Notes: generated by a model from the letters alone, not told the origin. Counted from the stretch's first letter, positions 53,701 to 62,462 are shown. The stretch: DNA of 64,000 nucleotides from Persicirhabdus sediminis (GCF_016595495.1 NZ_JAENIM010000046.1:83569-147568); one strand, 5' to 3'. Program-made: numbers and translations.

Positions 53701-54786
53701 TTCAGCTGTGCCAGCGCGGTGAAAATGCACTGGATAACGAGCAATAGGGTTGTAGGCAGTACTTAGCAACTGGCCAGACTCATCGTACTCAGCCATGAGA
53801 ATTTCATCACGCCCAACTAACTTGTTAGTACGTCCCATTTCACGGAATAAAACATAACGAAGTTCAGCTTTATTACTATGCATCATCATCGTGTGACCAC
53901 GGTTGATGTACTCGGCGCCGACTAACACATCTTCTTTTCCTGGCGCCGTTTCTACGATGATATTACGGGTGAGGTTAATGATATGCATGCGCAGCTCTAG
54001 GCCATCTCTGGTGTGGCGCGGCGTGATATGATCAACAGCCAGAGGGCTATCCAGCGTGATCACTGCATTTGCTCGATCTAACGAGCTGATAGTTCTCACT
54101 TCATCGCCCTCAGCGTCAGGCCTACAGTTAGCGATAACAATCTCATCGCCACTCTGCCAATTTTCCGGCAGACGGTCCAGCTTGATAGTCGTCTCCCCTT
54201 GAAGCGCTGAGCGGAATGTGGCACTTGGCTCACGCTCCATGCCATGAGCGATCCAAGTGCCGTGAGCGACTACCCCGAGGCCCAGTTTCTGCGGATCAAA
54301 ATCTGGGCTAGAAGCATTGCTGATTTCAAAGTCATCAATGTTATCGATGACTAATCTAGCGGTAACAGAATCCTGCACGGGATCCTCTGCCGTGCCCATG
54401 ATCAGCGCGCCTTCAGCGTGCACCACTAAAGTGTCTACATGCAGCTCGGTATCGGCGTCTGTGGCAAATTTCAATATGCCATCAACACGAATCGTCCGCA
54501 GCAATGTGGTATTGATAGAATCTACCGTCACCGTGATGCCGGCAGGAATAAGAACTCGTGCCTCTGAGTTAGGTAGGCTCCCGCCCCAGGTACTCGCATC
54601 AGACCAATCACCGTCTTGCACGGCTGTATGAGTGACGGCACTCTCTTTCACCAAATCAAACACAGCCATGTGCTCTCTCATTTGTGGTGAACCTTCCATA
54701 TGCTGCCCCGAGGCAAAGCCATGCAGCCCTAATGATAGAGCTAGGCTTACGGCACAGGGAGCCGTAAATAATTTTATCTGCTTCAT
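47746..54786 (-). CDS. Giant secreted multidomain protein: G8, beta-helix, cadherin-like repeats, LamG, C-terminal lectin-like
   Basis: A protein of about 2,346 residues; positions here are counted from the upstream codon at 54834, which adds 16 residues. A signal peptide (about 17-45, KLFTAPCAVSLALSLGLHGFASG) starts at the ATG at 54786. A G8 domain follows (about 60-190: WSDASTWGGSLPNSEARVLIPAG, then TTLLRTIRVDGILKFA), then a right-handed beta-helix (about 280-780). About eight Big/tandem-95 cadherin-like repeats, marked by NDxDPDGD and GxDSFTYTVxDG, are interrupted by a unique segment (about 1080-1310) and by a LamG-type domain (about 1690-1880). The end (about 2160-2362, VVNNVSSTGWTTVDFGSASYVSPVVIATP) looks like an H-type lectin domain. 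G8/beta-helix proteins (CEMIP-like) bind or act on glycans. It may adhere to or degrade polysaccharide and could be exported by the T2SS; both are inference. Confidence 0.8.
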   Translation of the reverse strand: MKQIKLFTAPCAVSLALSLGLHGFASGQHMEGSPQMREHMAVFDLVKESAVTHTAVQDGDWSDASTWGGSLPNSEARVLIPAGITVTVDSINTTLLRTIRVDGILKFATDADTELHVDTLVVHAEGALIMGTAEDPVQDSVTARLVIDNIDDFEISNASSPDFDPQKLGLGVVAHGTWIAHGMEREPSATFRSALQGETTIKLDRLPENWQSGDEIVIANCRPDAEGDEVRTISSLDRANAVITLDSPLAVDHITPRHTRDGLELRMHIINLTRNIIVETAPGKEDVLVGAEYINRGHTMMMHSNKAELRYVLFREMGRTNKLVGRDEILMAEYDESGQLLSTAYNPIARYPVHFHRAGTAEELAVVEGCAVVGSPGWAYVNHSSAAKINSNVSYDIDGASFVSEAGNEIGEFIDNVSIRTHGVGQHNNGGGDLFKIFGNAGDGYWIHSQFVRLERNVASGFTGHGLAHWQTDEDLVDFSSESLPSQFAQDPELETEELAGLYHASTRMKNNSYYGGWTGVFATFSQSGGPANYMEDLVVFGVQKGVRQKYFHNMVIYNSVFIGNIDEPMGDAFSTHNKGSGWKFFDCHFEGFERGVSNTGRGNIDALVGGYLNNVNNIYSRKFHPNSYQRLVKDVTFARALTPRALAGRTQSDFKGIAAMGHAGRDYMDAVVNNMFYMQNGNFYKGYLAYEQTPQATPFINGTGNMPMPESEMSKTNAELEPYNYALEYVPADAFEIPSISYDNWIHEQVDSLPSAFDGLGVYVVEPVANQLIFTDQSQTVIDLANVFFNPLGETRSDDMTYTVSITGDTGFVSAELSDSTLTLTYNGADSGDAIVKVTASSNSRKASVSDAFRVTRSASFAAAAPQAIADSYSVDQDGSLSRSARNGVLSNDRLFENSAVTVSLLESTNSGELNLSANGSFSYIPNPAYSGRDWFTYKLIGEQGISNIVKVSIVVNDTVNDAPVAVDDQPYYYEAIETLQLSINEPTDGLLINDYDPDGNAIAVADFDQISAQGGSVSVSSDGTFTYTPQGDYTGPDSFTYTVTDGQLTSQSATAHIYVKKVFSAQRPFFTEDWSSASLDTNNWVSGSEFSYSFVDSNASQEADFSHQALQIVRGNKGESRETLSVAVDASNFTEISVEYERYLANIFENKDHYLKSYWSADGGNSWNELEKVNETVTTLSAGEPLADDQLYAITADGVGIDYSGIGGPDAVSAIVGSVFSPSSGAVVPAGGNLNESPTPDDEDGNIAWTRVKFDLPAEAEQNANLMLRFYVKSGQSPPKVQLDNIKVLGVPIENSEPLATNDSYSLAEDTVLSVLDPYSGLLANDYDAEGDYRVVQVLTQPVHGQLTMNSNGTFIYQPDSQYNGPDSFTYRSSDLRLNSPPATVNITITPVEDAPVAVDDIASVVQGESVSIEVLSNDEDDDGDSLSIVSVGAVSSGSAVIDSENQQIIYTSETRQQGNIAFTYVISDPQGNTAEAQVVVEIEAAADAPVAESTSSSTLDNGGPVSISLQASSPMGHSLIYSIVDQPAVGSVSIAGNVASYTPVPGYVGSDSFTFRVDDGTYFSNLATVDITLLDGNLPPTAVNDNGLYVVEGVETPLSVVANDTDPNGDALQVVSFVDGAKGTLSLDGGVLSYTANDGESGVDTITYTVSDGKLSDTASATLVITPAEDDVVVHYSFDVDTSDLSGNDHDGSIVGDSASLSADGRFGEGSFQSDGLGHISLDELAFTTGEDWSIAMWIKSNESDTSKSFRLASKSSKVNYNFSYNGALGGDRNYYLRTGHSSDNKTWTSTTAPVELDTGVWHHVAISCKGSSNELKFYEDGVEYGGWHSGDDTAMIINSLAKFNGLVDEVWITKSAITSEQVDNLINYNLLTAPEANTAPEAADMVSSVDEGGSLDVTLQASDAEGASLSYSIVSQPANGAVTLDGRTATYTPAAGFVGEDSFTFSANDGLLDSNLATVTVTVNEVNVAPVASSQSVSVDEDSSVDIILSASDENGDVLSYTISQQPANGTVSLSANVATYQPDPNSEEDDSFTFTANDGEFESNVGLVSVTVNAVPEPPNLGRVVVNNVSSTGWTTVDFGSASYVSPVVIATPIYVDSNTPPVVTRIRNVNDSGFEVKLDRFDGLTDSIQLEVSIVVVEEGIYTLDDHGVTMEAVKFDSSITADKTNWISEFRSYLNDYSSPVVLGQVMSSNDVKPSVFWSHGSVRNSPADGSSLALGKHVGADADPSRANETIGYIVIEAGSGSIEGVNYHAALGADSVRNFTNNSNNGYSYDISAGGFDSVAAVALSQSGMDGSDGSWPALFGANALSNDSIDLIVDEDQLTDSERKHTTEQVGYLIFE

Positions 54787-55084
54787 GTTGTTTTTTCGAT
54801 GGAATAAACACTCCAAGCTATCGGTCAGAAACAAAGAGCGGGAGACTTCTGACTGAAATGGAGCTTGTTAACCACCAGCTATAGCTCACCTGAGTCATAT
54901 CCGTGAATCAAAAAAGTATTTACATACGAAACCTAATGATCACTGAGGAAAAGTCACTTTTCAGCCAAAAATCACCTTCGCAGCAGGCTCAGCTGATGGG
55001 TAAAACGGTATAGACCGAGTCACAGAAAAAACCAATTTTTAACATAAGCGACTGGATTTAAGCAATCCAGCGCCGTTTTTCAAA

Positions 55085-57172
55085 CTAATCGACCGCTACC
55101 TTTAAGCGCAAAAATCGCTTATCCACAGTGCCTAACGTTTCAGCTAACCTAACCTTTAGCAAGGTTTCGGAATCCTCAAGTCCTACGGTGTAGGCCTCAC
55201 CGCTATTCCAATCTTCCAGGTTGTCAGAAACCTCCACCTGATAGCTAATGCCTGTGCGCAATGCTGCGCGACTGATAGATAATGTCAAATACTCGCTAGA
55301 ATCTATCTCCTCCATAGCTAGGGAGAAATTTCCAGCTGGAAAATCTGAGCTAGCTAGAGGATCTGAGCCGAGGGCGAACTCCAGTAAATTACTCCAACCA
55401 TCGCCATCGTAATCCGCCTCGTCAGCGGAATTTCCAGCTGGCTGGCTATCTCCAAAATTAACCAATCGCCAATAGTCGAGCTCCTTCATTGTGGTGGCAT
55501 TGGCCTGTAAATCATCACTCGCCGCTCTGCCAATCACGCTCGCCAGCTTGTAATAATATGTGGTATCGGGAGACGCCGAGCTATCGATATAGCTGACGAC
55601 ATCAGCCGCCACGGTGGTGAGTTCGGTAAATCCGCTAGAGCTAGAGGTACTGCGCAAGATCCGATAACCAGTCTCGTTAGAAGAGACATCCATCCAGCTG
55701 AGTGAGATTTCACGATCGCTCAGCATTTCAGCTAGAAAATCACTTGGCGCCACTGGCTGTTCCTCGAAGGCGTATGCCAGCGCGTAGTCTTGGCTCACGC
55801 TTTCTCTATCATTGGCTAGCTTAGTGACCGTGAGCACGTAGTCGCCAGCTGGCAGGTCGCGCTGATAGATATGCTCTAGATTATCCACGCTGCTGGTGCT
55901 GCTAGCTACCACGTTTCCGCTAGATCTTTCATAGAGGTAGAAATCCAAGTTATTGATGCCTGTATCATTCGCTAGCCGATTCCAGCTGATAGATGAAGTT
56001 AGCTGATAGTTTGCAGACGCCACATCTGGCAGGGTGAAATAATAATGGTGCACGGAGTCCCCCCTGATGCCCAGTACTCTATCATTAGATAAAGTGGCAT
56101 AATTCCAGCCAACGAGGCTAGCTACCCTCACCCCCACCTCAGGAGCTGGAACGGGCGCGCTTCCCGCAGTAATCAACTCGGCTACGCTGGCGGCTTGCTG
56201 GCCACCTTGGAGCTGCAGGTGTGAGCGATTGACGTCTAGCATGCCGGCGCCCCATTTTCTAGCTAGGCTCTCGCCAGCTAGACGACTCCAGCCATCGGGT
56301 TTAACCGCGCCATTCACTAACAATGTTTTCACCACTACGGTTTGTTGGGCGTCAGCGGATGTGCCTTCGCCACCGTGGTTAAGTTTCGCAGCCTGCATTA
56401 ACAAAGCAGCTGAGCCAGAAGCATAAGGTGTGGCGTAGCTAGTTCTATCGCCCGGCGAGATGATCTCTGGCTTCAGCCGTCCATCCACCGTGAGCTGGTT
56501 CGAGCTGGTCGCGGTCAGCACACCCACATGCAGGCCATTATAACTTTCCGCTGAGGCCGGTGTGGCGGAGTTATTGTCCACCCCACTAACAAAGAGGATA
56601 TCGTGATTTAGAGTATAATTATCGTAGACTGAGTTAATGGCATCGCTGGTCGTTTGCGGCAACTGCTCGCTGAGGGTGAAGATGAAACTCTGATTGACTA
56701 CCGAGCTGTTGATTGCCGTACCATTGCCCACCACAGAATTAATAAATGAATTGGCTTCAAAAACCTCCACGCTAGCTGGATTTTTAACCACACCAGTAGA
56801 GGTATCGCAGTAGGCTTGCACAACCGCATTGGCGTGCCATGAGTATTTCGCCGAGTTGTAGCCATCATTCACCCCTGGGTAGGGATTGTCGTCATCGTAA
56901 TATTTAAACAGTTCAGTGGTCAGGCCGGTTGATGCTGGATTTGGCTGATATGTTGGCGGATCTGTACTCAGCATGGCCTCCACCATCGCCACCGTTTCGC
57001 CGGAGCCATCCAGAGCTGGCTGGCGCGCCATCAGCTCGCTATATCCCATCTCATCGAGCTCACCAGCGCTGGTCCATTGGGGAAATAGAACCAGCATGAG
57101 ACAGCTCAGCCAGAGCAACTGTTTTCCGAGTACACACATATATATAAGCTTATAAAGTGCAGCTTTGATCAC
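55085..57172 (-). CDS. Secreted subtilase-like protein with FnIII and C-terminal repeat region
   Basis: The 695-residue protein has an N-terminal signal or anchor (about 12-36, MCVLGKQLLWLSCLMLVLFPQWTSA; an alternative start is the ATG at 57139). An S8-like domain (about 55-320) contains WHANAVVQAY (candidate catalytic His113), VSGVDN (oxyanion Asn-like) and PGDRTSYATPYASGSAALLMQAA, the Ser region with RTS in place of GTS. The usual catalytic Asp is Glu (VAMVEAML). A PPC-like domain (about 370-470), an FnIII domain (about 475-565) and a tail with YDGDGWSNLLEFALGSDPLAS follow. That last motif is frequent at the C-termini of Verrucomicrobiota secreted proteins. Peptidase activity is uncertain. 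The next gene downstream on the same strand is the giant surface protein. Confidence 0.72.
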   Translation of the reverse strand: MIKAALYKLIYMCVLGKQLLWLSCLMLVLFPQWTSAGELDEMGYSELMARQPALDGSGETVAMVEAMLSTDPPTYQPNPASTGLTTELFKYYDDDNPYPGVNDGYNSAKYSWHANAVVQAYCDTSTGVVKNPASVEVFEANSFINSVVGNGTAINSSVVNQSFIFTLSEQLPQTTSDAINSVYDNYTLNHDILFVSGVDNNSATPASAESYNGLHVGVLTATSSNQLTVDGRLKPEIISPGDRTSYATPYASGSAALLMQAAKLNHGGEGTSADAQQTVVVKTLLVNGAVKPDGWSRLAGESLARKWGAGMLDVNRSHLQLQGGQQAASVAELITAGSAPVPAPEVGVRVASLVGWNYATLSNDRVLGIRGDSVHHYYFTLPDVASANYQLTSSISWNRLANDTGINNLDFYLYERSSGNVVASSTSSVDNLEHIYQRDLPAGDYVLTVTKLANDRESVSQDYALAYAFEEQPVAPSDFLAEMLSDREISLSWMDVSSNETGYRILRSTSSSSGFTELTTVAADVVSYIDSSASPDTTYYYKLASVIGRAASDDLQANATTMKELDYWRLVNFGDSQPAGNSADEADYDGDGWSNLLEFALGSDPLASSDFPAGNFSLAMEEIDSSEYLTLSISRAALRTGISYQVEVSDNLEDWNSGEAYTVGLEDSETLLKVRLAETLGTVDKRFLRLKVAVD

Positions 57173-57406
57173 AGAGTTGCAAAAAGAAACTGAAAACTAG
57201 ATGGATTTGGCGAAATCATCTAGAAGTCTGTCATTATGCGTCTGAACCGTTGAATATTTCCCATTAATTCGTCAAGTTCATGCAATTCACGCTTGGCATT
57301 TGTCTAAAGAGGGTCTTTATTCCTCCGCTCTCTCTAGTGGGAATGCGCTCTCGGCGGTCCTTCTGAGCGACAAACAAGCAATTTCCATTATCTACTCAGA
57401 TTAACT

Positions 57407-60400
57407 ATGGCAACCTCACCTTACCATCACAGCACACCTGACTCGACCGGTTCTCTGCACAGCCTGTCTAATGAAAGAGACAACTGCGGCATGGGCGCAA
57501 TTGTTAACATTCACGGCAAGCGGTCCTACAAAGTTCTGGACATGGCTATCGAGTCTGTCTGCAACATGACCCACCGTGGAGCCGTTGATGCGGACATGAA
57601 AACAGGTGACGGTTCAGGCATTCTCTCGCAGATCCCTTTCCCAATCTTCAACAAAGCAGCTGCTGAGCTCGGCCACACTTATAAGAGTGAGCAAGACATC
57701 GCGGTAGCCGTTTTCTTTTTCCCAGCTGATAATGCTGACAGCAAAGCTGAAATCAAAGCTCTCGCTGAAAAAGTAGTCGCTGAACGCGGCATCAAAGTAG
57801 TCGGCTGGCGTGTCGCTCCAGTAGCTCCAGAAGAGCTCGGTGACCTCGCCCAGAAGACTCAGCCAGACATCGAGCACCTCTTGCTCGAGCGCCCTGAGCA
57901 ACTTGAAGGCGATGCCTTTGAGCGCGCCCTTTACCTGTGCCGCCGTTCTATCGAGCTACAGACTAAAGAAGTGCAAGGCTTCTACATGCCATCATTCTCT
58001 AGCCGCCTGATTTCCTACAAAGGACTGGCGACTCCAGCTGCGCTGCGTGCCTTCTACCTCGACCTGCAGGATCCAAACTTCGAGACTGCGATCGCACTTT
58101 ACCACCAGCGTTTCTCCACCAATACATTCCCAGCTTGGCCACTTGGTCAGCCATTCCGCATGCTGGCTCACAACGGTGAAATCAACACCGTGCGTGGTAA
58201 CCGCAACTGGATGGCCTCACGTGAGGAATTCTTCAAATCAGACATCTGGGGTGACGACGTTGAGCTGCTTAAAGATCTGCTCAGCGACAACGAATCTGAC
58301 TCAGCATCACTCGACCACGCGCTCGAGCTGCTGGTACTTTCAGGCCGTTCACTCGAGCAAGCAATGTGCATGCTCGTTCCTCCAGCCTACCGCAACGACA
58401 ACGACATCAGCGACAACGTTCGCGCGTTCTACCAGTACATCCGCTCATTCTCTGAGCCATGGGACGGCCCAGCTGGCCTCGTGTACACAGATGGTAAGAA
58501 GCTCGTTGCTTCTCTCGACCGTAACGGCCTACGTCCGTCACGTTACAGCCTTTCTAAAGATGGCATCCTCTACATCGGTTCTGAGACTGGTGCCGTAGTC
58601 ATCGAAGATAAAGACGCCGTCGAGCGTGGCCGTCTTGGACCTGGCCAGATGCTCAGTGTTGACCTCGCTGAAGGTGTGCTTCACCACGACCGCGAAATCA
58701 AAGAAAAGCTCGCTAAGCAGAAGCCATACCGTCAGTGGATCGACGACAACCAGTGCCTGCTGTCTGACTACGTTTCACCTGAGCCACTCGCGCCAGCTGA
58801 AGATTTTGACAAAGTGACTCTCTCACGTGTACAAATCCGCCACGGATTCACCACTGAAGAGCTCGACATGGTATTCCCACCAATGATCAAGAACGCTCAG
58901 GAAGCGGTCTTCTCCATGGGTGACGATATCCCACTTGCCGTTCTTTCTACTTTCCCACGCCTGCTGTTCACCTACTTCAAGCAGCTCTTTGCTCAGGTGA
59001 CGAACCCACCAATCGATCCGATTCGTGAGTGGGCAGTGATGACACTCTCAGCTGGCCTTGGCCCTGAGCGCAACCTCTTGGAAGAAACTCCAGAGCACGC
59101 ACGTGTGATCGACCTCAACTCAGCCGTCCTTCTCGAGCATGAGCTGGAGAAAATCAAGGACATGAGCGAGCAAGGGTTCGACAGCGCAGTCATCGATACC
59201 ACTTGGGACATCGCTGAAGGTGCTGCTGGCATGCAAGCCGCTATCGAGCGCGTTTGTGCAGAAGCTGAAGCTGCCGTTGATAAGGATGTCAGCATCCTCA
59301 TCCTCAGCGACCGCGCTACAGACGCCAGCCGCGTTTCCATCCCATCACTCCTCGTTACTGGTGCTGTTCACCACCACCTCAACCGCGTACGTAAGCGTAT
59401 GCGCGCATCCATCGTTGTGGATACAGGTGAAGTTCGCGACACCCACCAGCTGGCTTGTGTATTCGGCTTTGGTGCCACAGCAGTTTGCCCATACCTCGGC
59501 TACGCTACTGTTCGCGACCTCGTTGCCAACGACAAGAAGAAGCAGTTTGGCATGTCCGCTGAAAAAGCCATGGACAACTACCGCAAGGCTCTGGAAAAAG
59601 GCCTGCTGAAGATTATGTCTAAGATGGGTATCAGCGTGCTGAACTCATACCAAGGTGCGCAGATCTTTGAAGCCGTTGGCATCGGATCTGATGTGATCGA
59701 CCAGTGCTTCACAGCCACTAAGTCACGACTCGGTGGTATCGGATTTGAAGAAATCGCTGACGAGTCCATCATCCGTCACCGCGCCGCCTACCGCGACGTT
59801 GAAGACGGTGCTGTACAAGACAAACCACTCGAGCTCGGTGACCCAGGTTACAACCGTTACCGTAAGTCAGGTGAGCGCCACGCGATCACTACTGATGTGG
59901 TGAAGAAATTCCACGTCTTTGTCGATTCCGGCAAACAAGAAGACTACGACGACTACGTCAAGCTGACTCAGGAAACTCACCCGATCACCATTAAAGATCT
60001 GTTCAACTTCGTGCCAAATGGCAACGGTCCAATCCCGATCGAAGAAGTTGAGCCAATCGAAAACATCCGCCGCCGTTTCACCACAGCGGCGATGTCCATG
60101 GGTGCACTTTCTCCAGAAGCTCACGAGACTCTCGCCATCGCCATGAACCGCATCGGCGGTAAGTCAGACTCCGGTGAAGGTGGCGAAGATACACGCCGCT
60201 TCAAGCCATATCCAAATGGTGACGTCGCTCGCTCACGCATCAAGCAGATCGCATCTGGTCGCTTCGGGGTATCCGCTCACTACTTGGTTAACGCCGACGA
60301 GCTGGAAATCAAGATGGCACAGGGCGCTAAGCCAGGTGAAGGTGGCCAGCTTCCTGGTCACAAGGTAAACGGCATCATTGCCCGTCTGAGAAATACTCAG

Positions 60401-62038
60401 CCAGGCGTGCAGCTGATTTCACCTCCACCACACCACGACATTTACTCCATTGAAGATCTAGCTCAGCTGATCCACGATCTCAAGGAAATCAACCCACGCG
60501 CTAAAGTCACCGTTAAGCTGGTAGCTGAAGCTGGTGTTGGTACCGTGGCTGCAGGTGTGGCAAAAGCCAGCGCAGACATCATCCTCATCTCAGGTCACGA
60601 CGGTGGTACTGCAGCTTCTCCGCTGTCATCTACCAAGCACTGTGGTCTGCCATGGGAGCTCGGTGTCGCTGAAGCTCAGCAAACACTCCTTCTCAACAAC
60701 CTGCGTAACCGCGTGACTCTCCGTACTGACGGTGGCATGCGCACAGGTCGCGACGTTCTCACCGCAGCCATCCTCGGCGCGGAAGAATACAACTTCGGCA
60801 CCATGGCTATGGTCGCTGTAGGTTGTGTATACGTTCGCCGTTGTCACCTCAACAACTGCCCAGTGGGTGTAGCTACTACAGATCCACGCTGGCGTGCTAA
60901 GTTCAAAGGCACACCTGAGCAGCTAGTGAACTACTTCAATGGCGTAGCCGAAGAAATCCGCCAGCTGATGGCGCAACTCGGCGTGCGTAAGCTTGACGAA
61001 ATCATCGGTCACACCGAATACCTCGAGCAACGCGACGTGAAAGATCATCCAAAAGCCAACAGCCTGGACCTCTCACCTATCCTCATGGATGTGGTGCCAG
61101 AAGTAGCCAAGTCATACGGCATTGCAGAAGATCAAGTCTCACGCATCTGCACTCAAGAGCGCAATGATGGCATCGAAAAGCCAGCTCTCGACCTCCAGAT
61201 CATCGAAGCTGTAAAAGAGCAAATCAACAGCGAAGACCTCGCCGCCCTCATGGACAGCGCGCCAATCGCTCTCGATTACGACGTCGTCAATACCGACCGT
61301 AACATCGGTACACGCCTCGCAGGCCGTGTCGCTGAAATCTTCGGCAACAACGGACTCCCAGCTGATACCATTACACTCAACGTAAACGGTGCAGCCGGTC
61401 AGTCACTCGGAACATTCCTCGCAGGTGGTATCACCATCAAGCTGCGCGGTGAAGGTAACGATTACGTCGGCAAAGGCATGGCTGGTGGCCAGATCAACAT
61501 CGCACCAACAGCAGCCGCTACATTCGACCCATCACAGAACTCACTCGCTGGTAATACCTGCCTATACGGTGCTACTGGTGGTGAACTCTTCATCAACGGT
61601 CGTGCCGGTGAACGCTTCGGTGTTCGTAACTCAGGTGCCACAGCCGTCGTCGAAGGCGCTGGTGACCACGCATGTGAATACATGACCAACGGTCGCATCG
61701 TCATCCTCGGAACAACTGGCCAGAACTTCGGTGCTGGTATGTCCGGTGGTGTCGCCTACATCTACAACGAAGACGGTCGCTTCCAAGCACGCATCAACCC
61801 TGAAATGGTAGCTCCACTGCCAATCAAGCGCGCTCAAGACATCGCTGAAGCCAAAGCACTCATCGAGAAACACCTCGAAGTCACTGGCAGCCCACGCGCT
61901 AAGCAGCTGCTCGAAAACTGGCCTGCTACCGTGAAGAAACTCGTTCGTGTCATTCCTAAAGAGCGCGCCGCTCTCGAAGAAGCCGAAGAGACTCACGAAA
62001 AAGCCACCATCGACAACCACGTCGCGGCTAAAAAGTAA
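57407..62038 (+). CDS. gltB: Glutamate synthase large subunit (GOGAT alpha)
   Basis: This enzyme forms two glutamate from glutamine and 2-oxoglutarate. The 1,543-residue protein has a type II glutamine amidotransferase domain whose nucleophile is Cys27, exposed after removal of a 26-residue propeptide (NERDN|CGMGAIVNIHGKRSY). The central domain follows, then the FMN domain with SMGALSPEAHETLAIAMNRIGGKSDSGEGGEDTRR and the 3Fe-4S cysteines in VGCVYVRRCHLNNCPVGVAT. The C-terminal GXGXG domain (VNGAAGQSLGTFLAGGITIKLRGEGNDYVGKGMAGGQI) completes the family plan. No gltD adjoins; the small subunit, or a ferredoxin partner, is elsewhere. The gene ends before the terminator at 62066. Confidence 0.97.
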   Translation: MATSPYHHSTPDSTGSLHSLSNERDNCGMGAIVNIHGKRSYKVLDMAIESVCNMTHRGAVDADMKTGDGSGILSQIPFPIFNKAAAELGHTYKSEQDIAVAVFFFPADNADSKAEIKALAEKVVAERGIKVVGWRVAPVAPEELGDLAQKTQPDIEHLLLERPEQLEGDAFERALYLCRRSIELQTKEVQGFYMPSFSSRLISYKGLATPAALRAFYLDLQDPNFETAIALYHQRFSTNTFPAWPLGQPFRMLAHNGEINTVRGNRNWMASREEFFKSDIWGDDVELLKDLLSDNESDSASLDHALELLVLSGRSLEQAMCMLVPPAYRNDNDISDNVRAFYQYIRSFSEPWDGPAGLVYTDGKKLVASLDRNGLRPSRYSLSKDGILYIGSETGAVVIEDKDAVERGRLGPGQMLSVDLAEGVLHHDREIKEKLAKQKPYRQWIDDNQCLLSDYVSPEPLAPAEDFDKVTLSRVQIRHGFTTEELDMVFPPMIKNAQEAVFSMGDDIPLAVLSTFPRLLFTYFKQLFAQVTNPPIDPIREWAVMTLSAGLGPERNLLEETPEHARVIDLNSAVLLEHELEKIKDMSEQGFDSAVIDTTWDIAEGAAGMQAAIERVCAEAEAAVDKDVSILILSDRATDASRVSIPSLLVTGAVHHHLNRVRKRMRASIVVDTGEVRDTHQLACVFGFGATAVCPYLGYATVRDLVANDKKKQFGMSAEKAMDNYRKALEKGLLKIMSKMGISVLNSYQGAQIFEAVGIGSDVIDQCFTATKSRLGGIGFEEIADESIIRHRAAYRDVEDGAVQDKPLELGDPGYNRYRKSGERHAITTDVVKKFHVFVDSGKQEDYDDYVKLTQETHPITIKDLFNFVPNGNGPIPIEEVEPIENIRRRFTTAAMSMGALSPEAHETLAIAMNRIGGKSDSGEGGEDTRRFKPYPNGDVARSRIKQIASGRFGVSAHYLVNADELEIKMAQGAKPGEGGQLPGHKVNGIIARLRNTQPGVQLISPPPHHDIYSIEDLAQLIHDLKEINPRAKVTVKLVAEAGVGTVAAGVAKASADIILISGHDGGTAASPLSSTKHCGLPWELGVAEAQQTLLLNNLRNRVTLRTDGGMRTGRDVLTAAILGAEEYNFGTMAMVAVGCVYVRRCHLNNCPVGVATTDPRWRAKFKGTPEQLVNYFNGVAEEIRQLMAQLGVRKLDEIIGHTEYLEQRDVKDHPKANSLDLSPILMDVVPEVAKSYGIAEDQVSRICTQERNDGIEKPALDLQIIEAVKEQINSEDLAALMDSAPIALDYDVVNTDRNIGTRLAGRVAEIFGNNGLPADTITLNVNGAAGQSLGTFLAGGITIKLRGEGNDYVGKGMAGGQINIAPTAAATFDPSQNSLAGNTCLYGATGGELFINGRAGERFGVRNSGATAVVEGAGDHACEYMTNGRIVILGTTGQNFGAGMSGGVAYIYNEDGRFQARINPEMVAPLPIKRAQDIAEAKALIEKHLEVTGSPRAKQLLENWPATVKKLVRVIPKERAALEEAEETHEKATIDNHVAAKK

Positions 62039-62065
62039 GCTCCAGCTGAACTAAGCAATCAATCC

Positions 62066-62102
62066 AATGGCAGCACCGAATCACTCGGCGCTGCCATTTT
62101 TT
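62066..62102 (+). terminator. Rho-independent terminator after gltB
   Basis: An outer stem AATGGCAGC / GCTGCCATT with inner CCGA/TCGG pairs is followed by six T residues. Confidence 0.9.
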
Positions 62103-62120
62103 GTGCCCGCATCCAACCAC

Positions 62121-62215
62121 ATTCCAGCCAGCCACACCTCCAGCCAGCCACACCTCCAGCCAGCCACACCTCCAGCCAGCTACATTCCAGCCAGCCACAC
62201 CTCCATCCAGTCACC
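62121..62215. repeat. 16-bp minisatellite, first block
   Basis: About five to six imperfect tandem copies of CCAGCCAGCCACACCT with 15-bp variants (for example ...GCTACATT). The block starts right after the gltB terminator. It is open in more than one frame, but the translation (Pro/Ala/Ser/His repeats) has no other support. Confidence 0.85.
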
Positions 62216-62246
62216 TCTATCTACACCCCAGCTACCTGCCCACACT

Positions 62247-62340
62247 CCGCGCTGAAAGCGCATCAGAACAAAGCCCATGGCTTCAGCCATGGGTCACGTC
62301 ACAAAAACGACAAAGCACGCTGAAAGTGTGCAAGAAAACG
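62247..62340. repeat. Three-hairpin module, copy 1
   Basis: Three hairpins stand in order: GCGCT-GAA-AGCGC (62249-62261), CCCATGGC-TTCA-GCCATGGG (62274-62293) and GCACGCT-GAA-AGTGTGC (62315-62331). Two of the three share a GAA loop. The same order recurs 271 bp downstream (62518-62611). No coding potential. Confidence 0.85.
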
Positions 62341-62350
62341 CCGGCCACAT

Positions 62351-62462
62351 TTCCAGCCAGCCACACCTCCAGCCAGCCACATCTTCAACCTGCCACACCT
62401 CCAGCCAGCCACATTCCAGCCAGCCACACATCCAGCCTGCCACACATCCAGCCTGCCAAATT
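62351..62462. repeat. 16-bp minisatellite, second block
   Basis: Further degenerate copies of the CCAGCCAGCCACACCT unit (some CCAGCCTGCCACACAT) fill most of the space between the two hairpin modules. Degeneracy is higher than in the first block. Confidence 0.8.
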
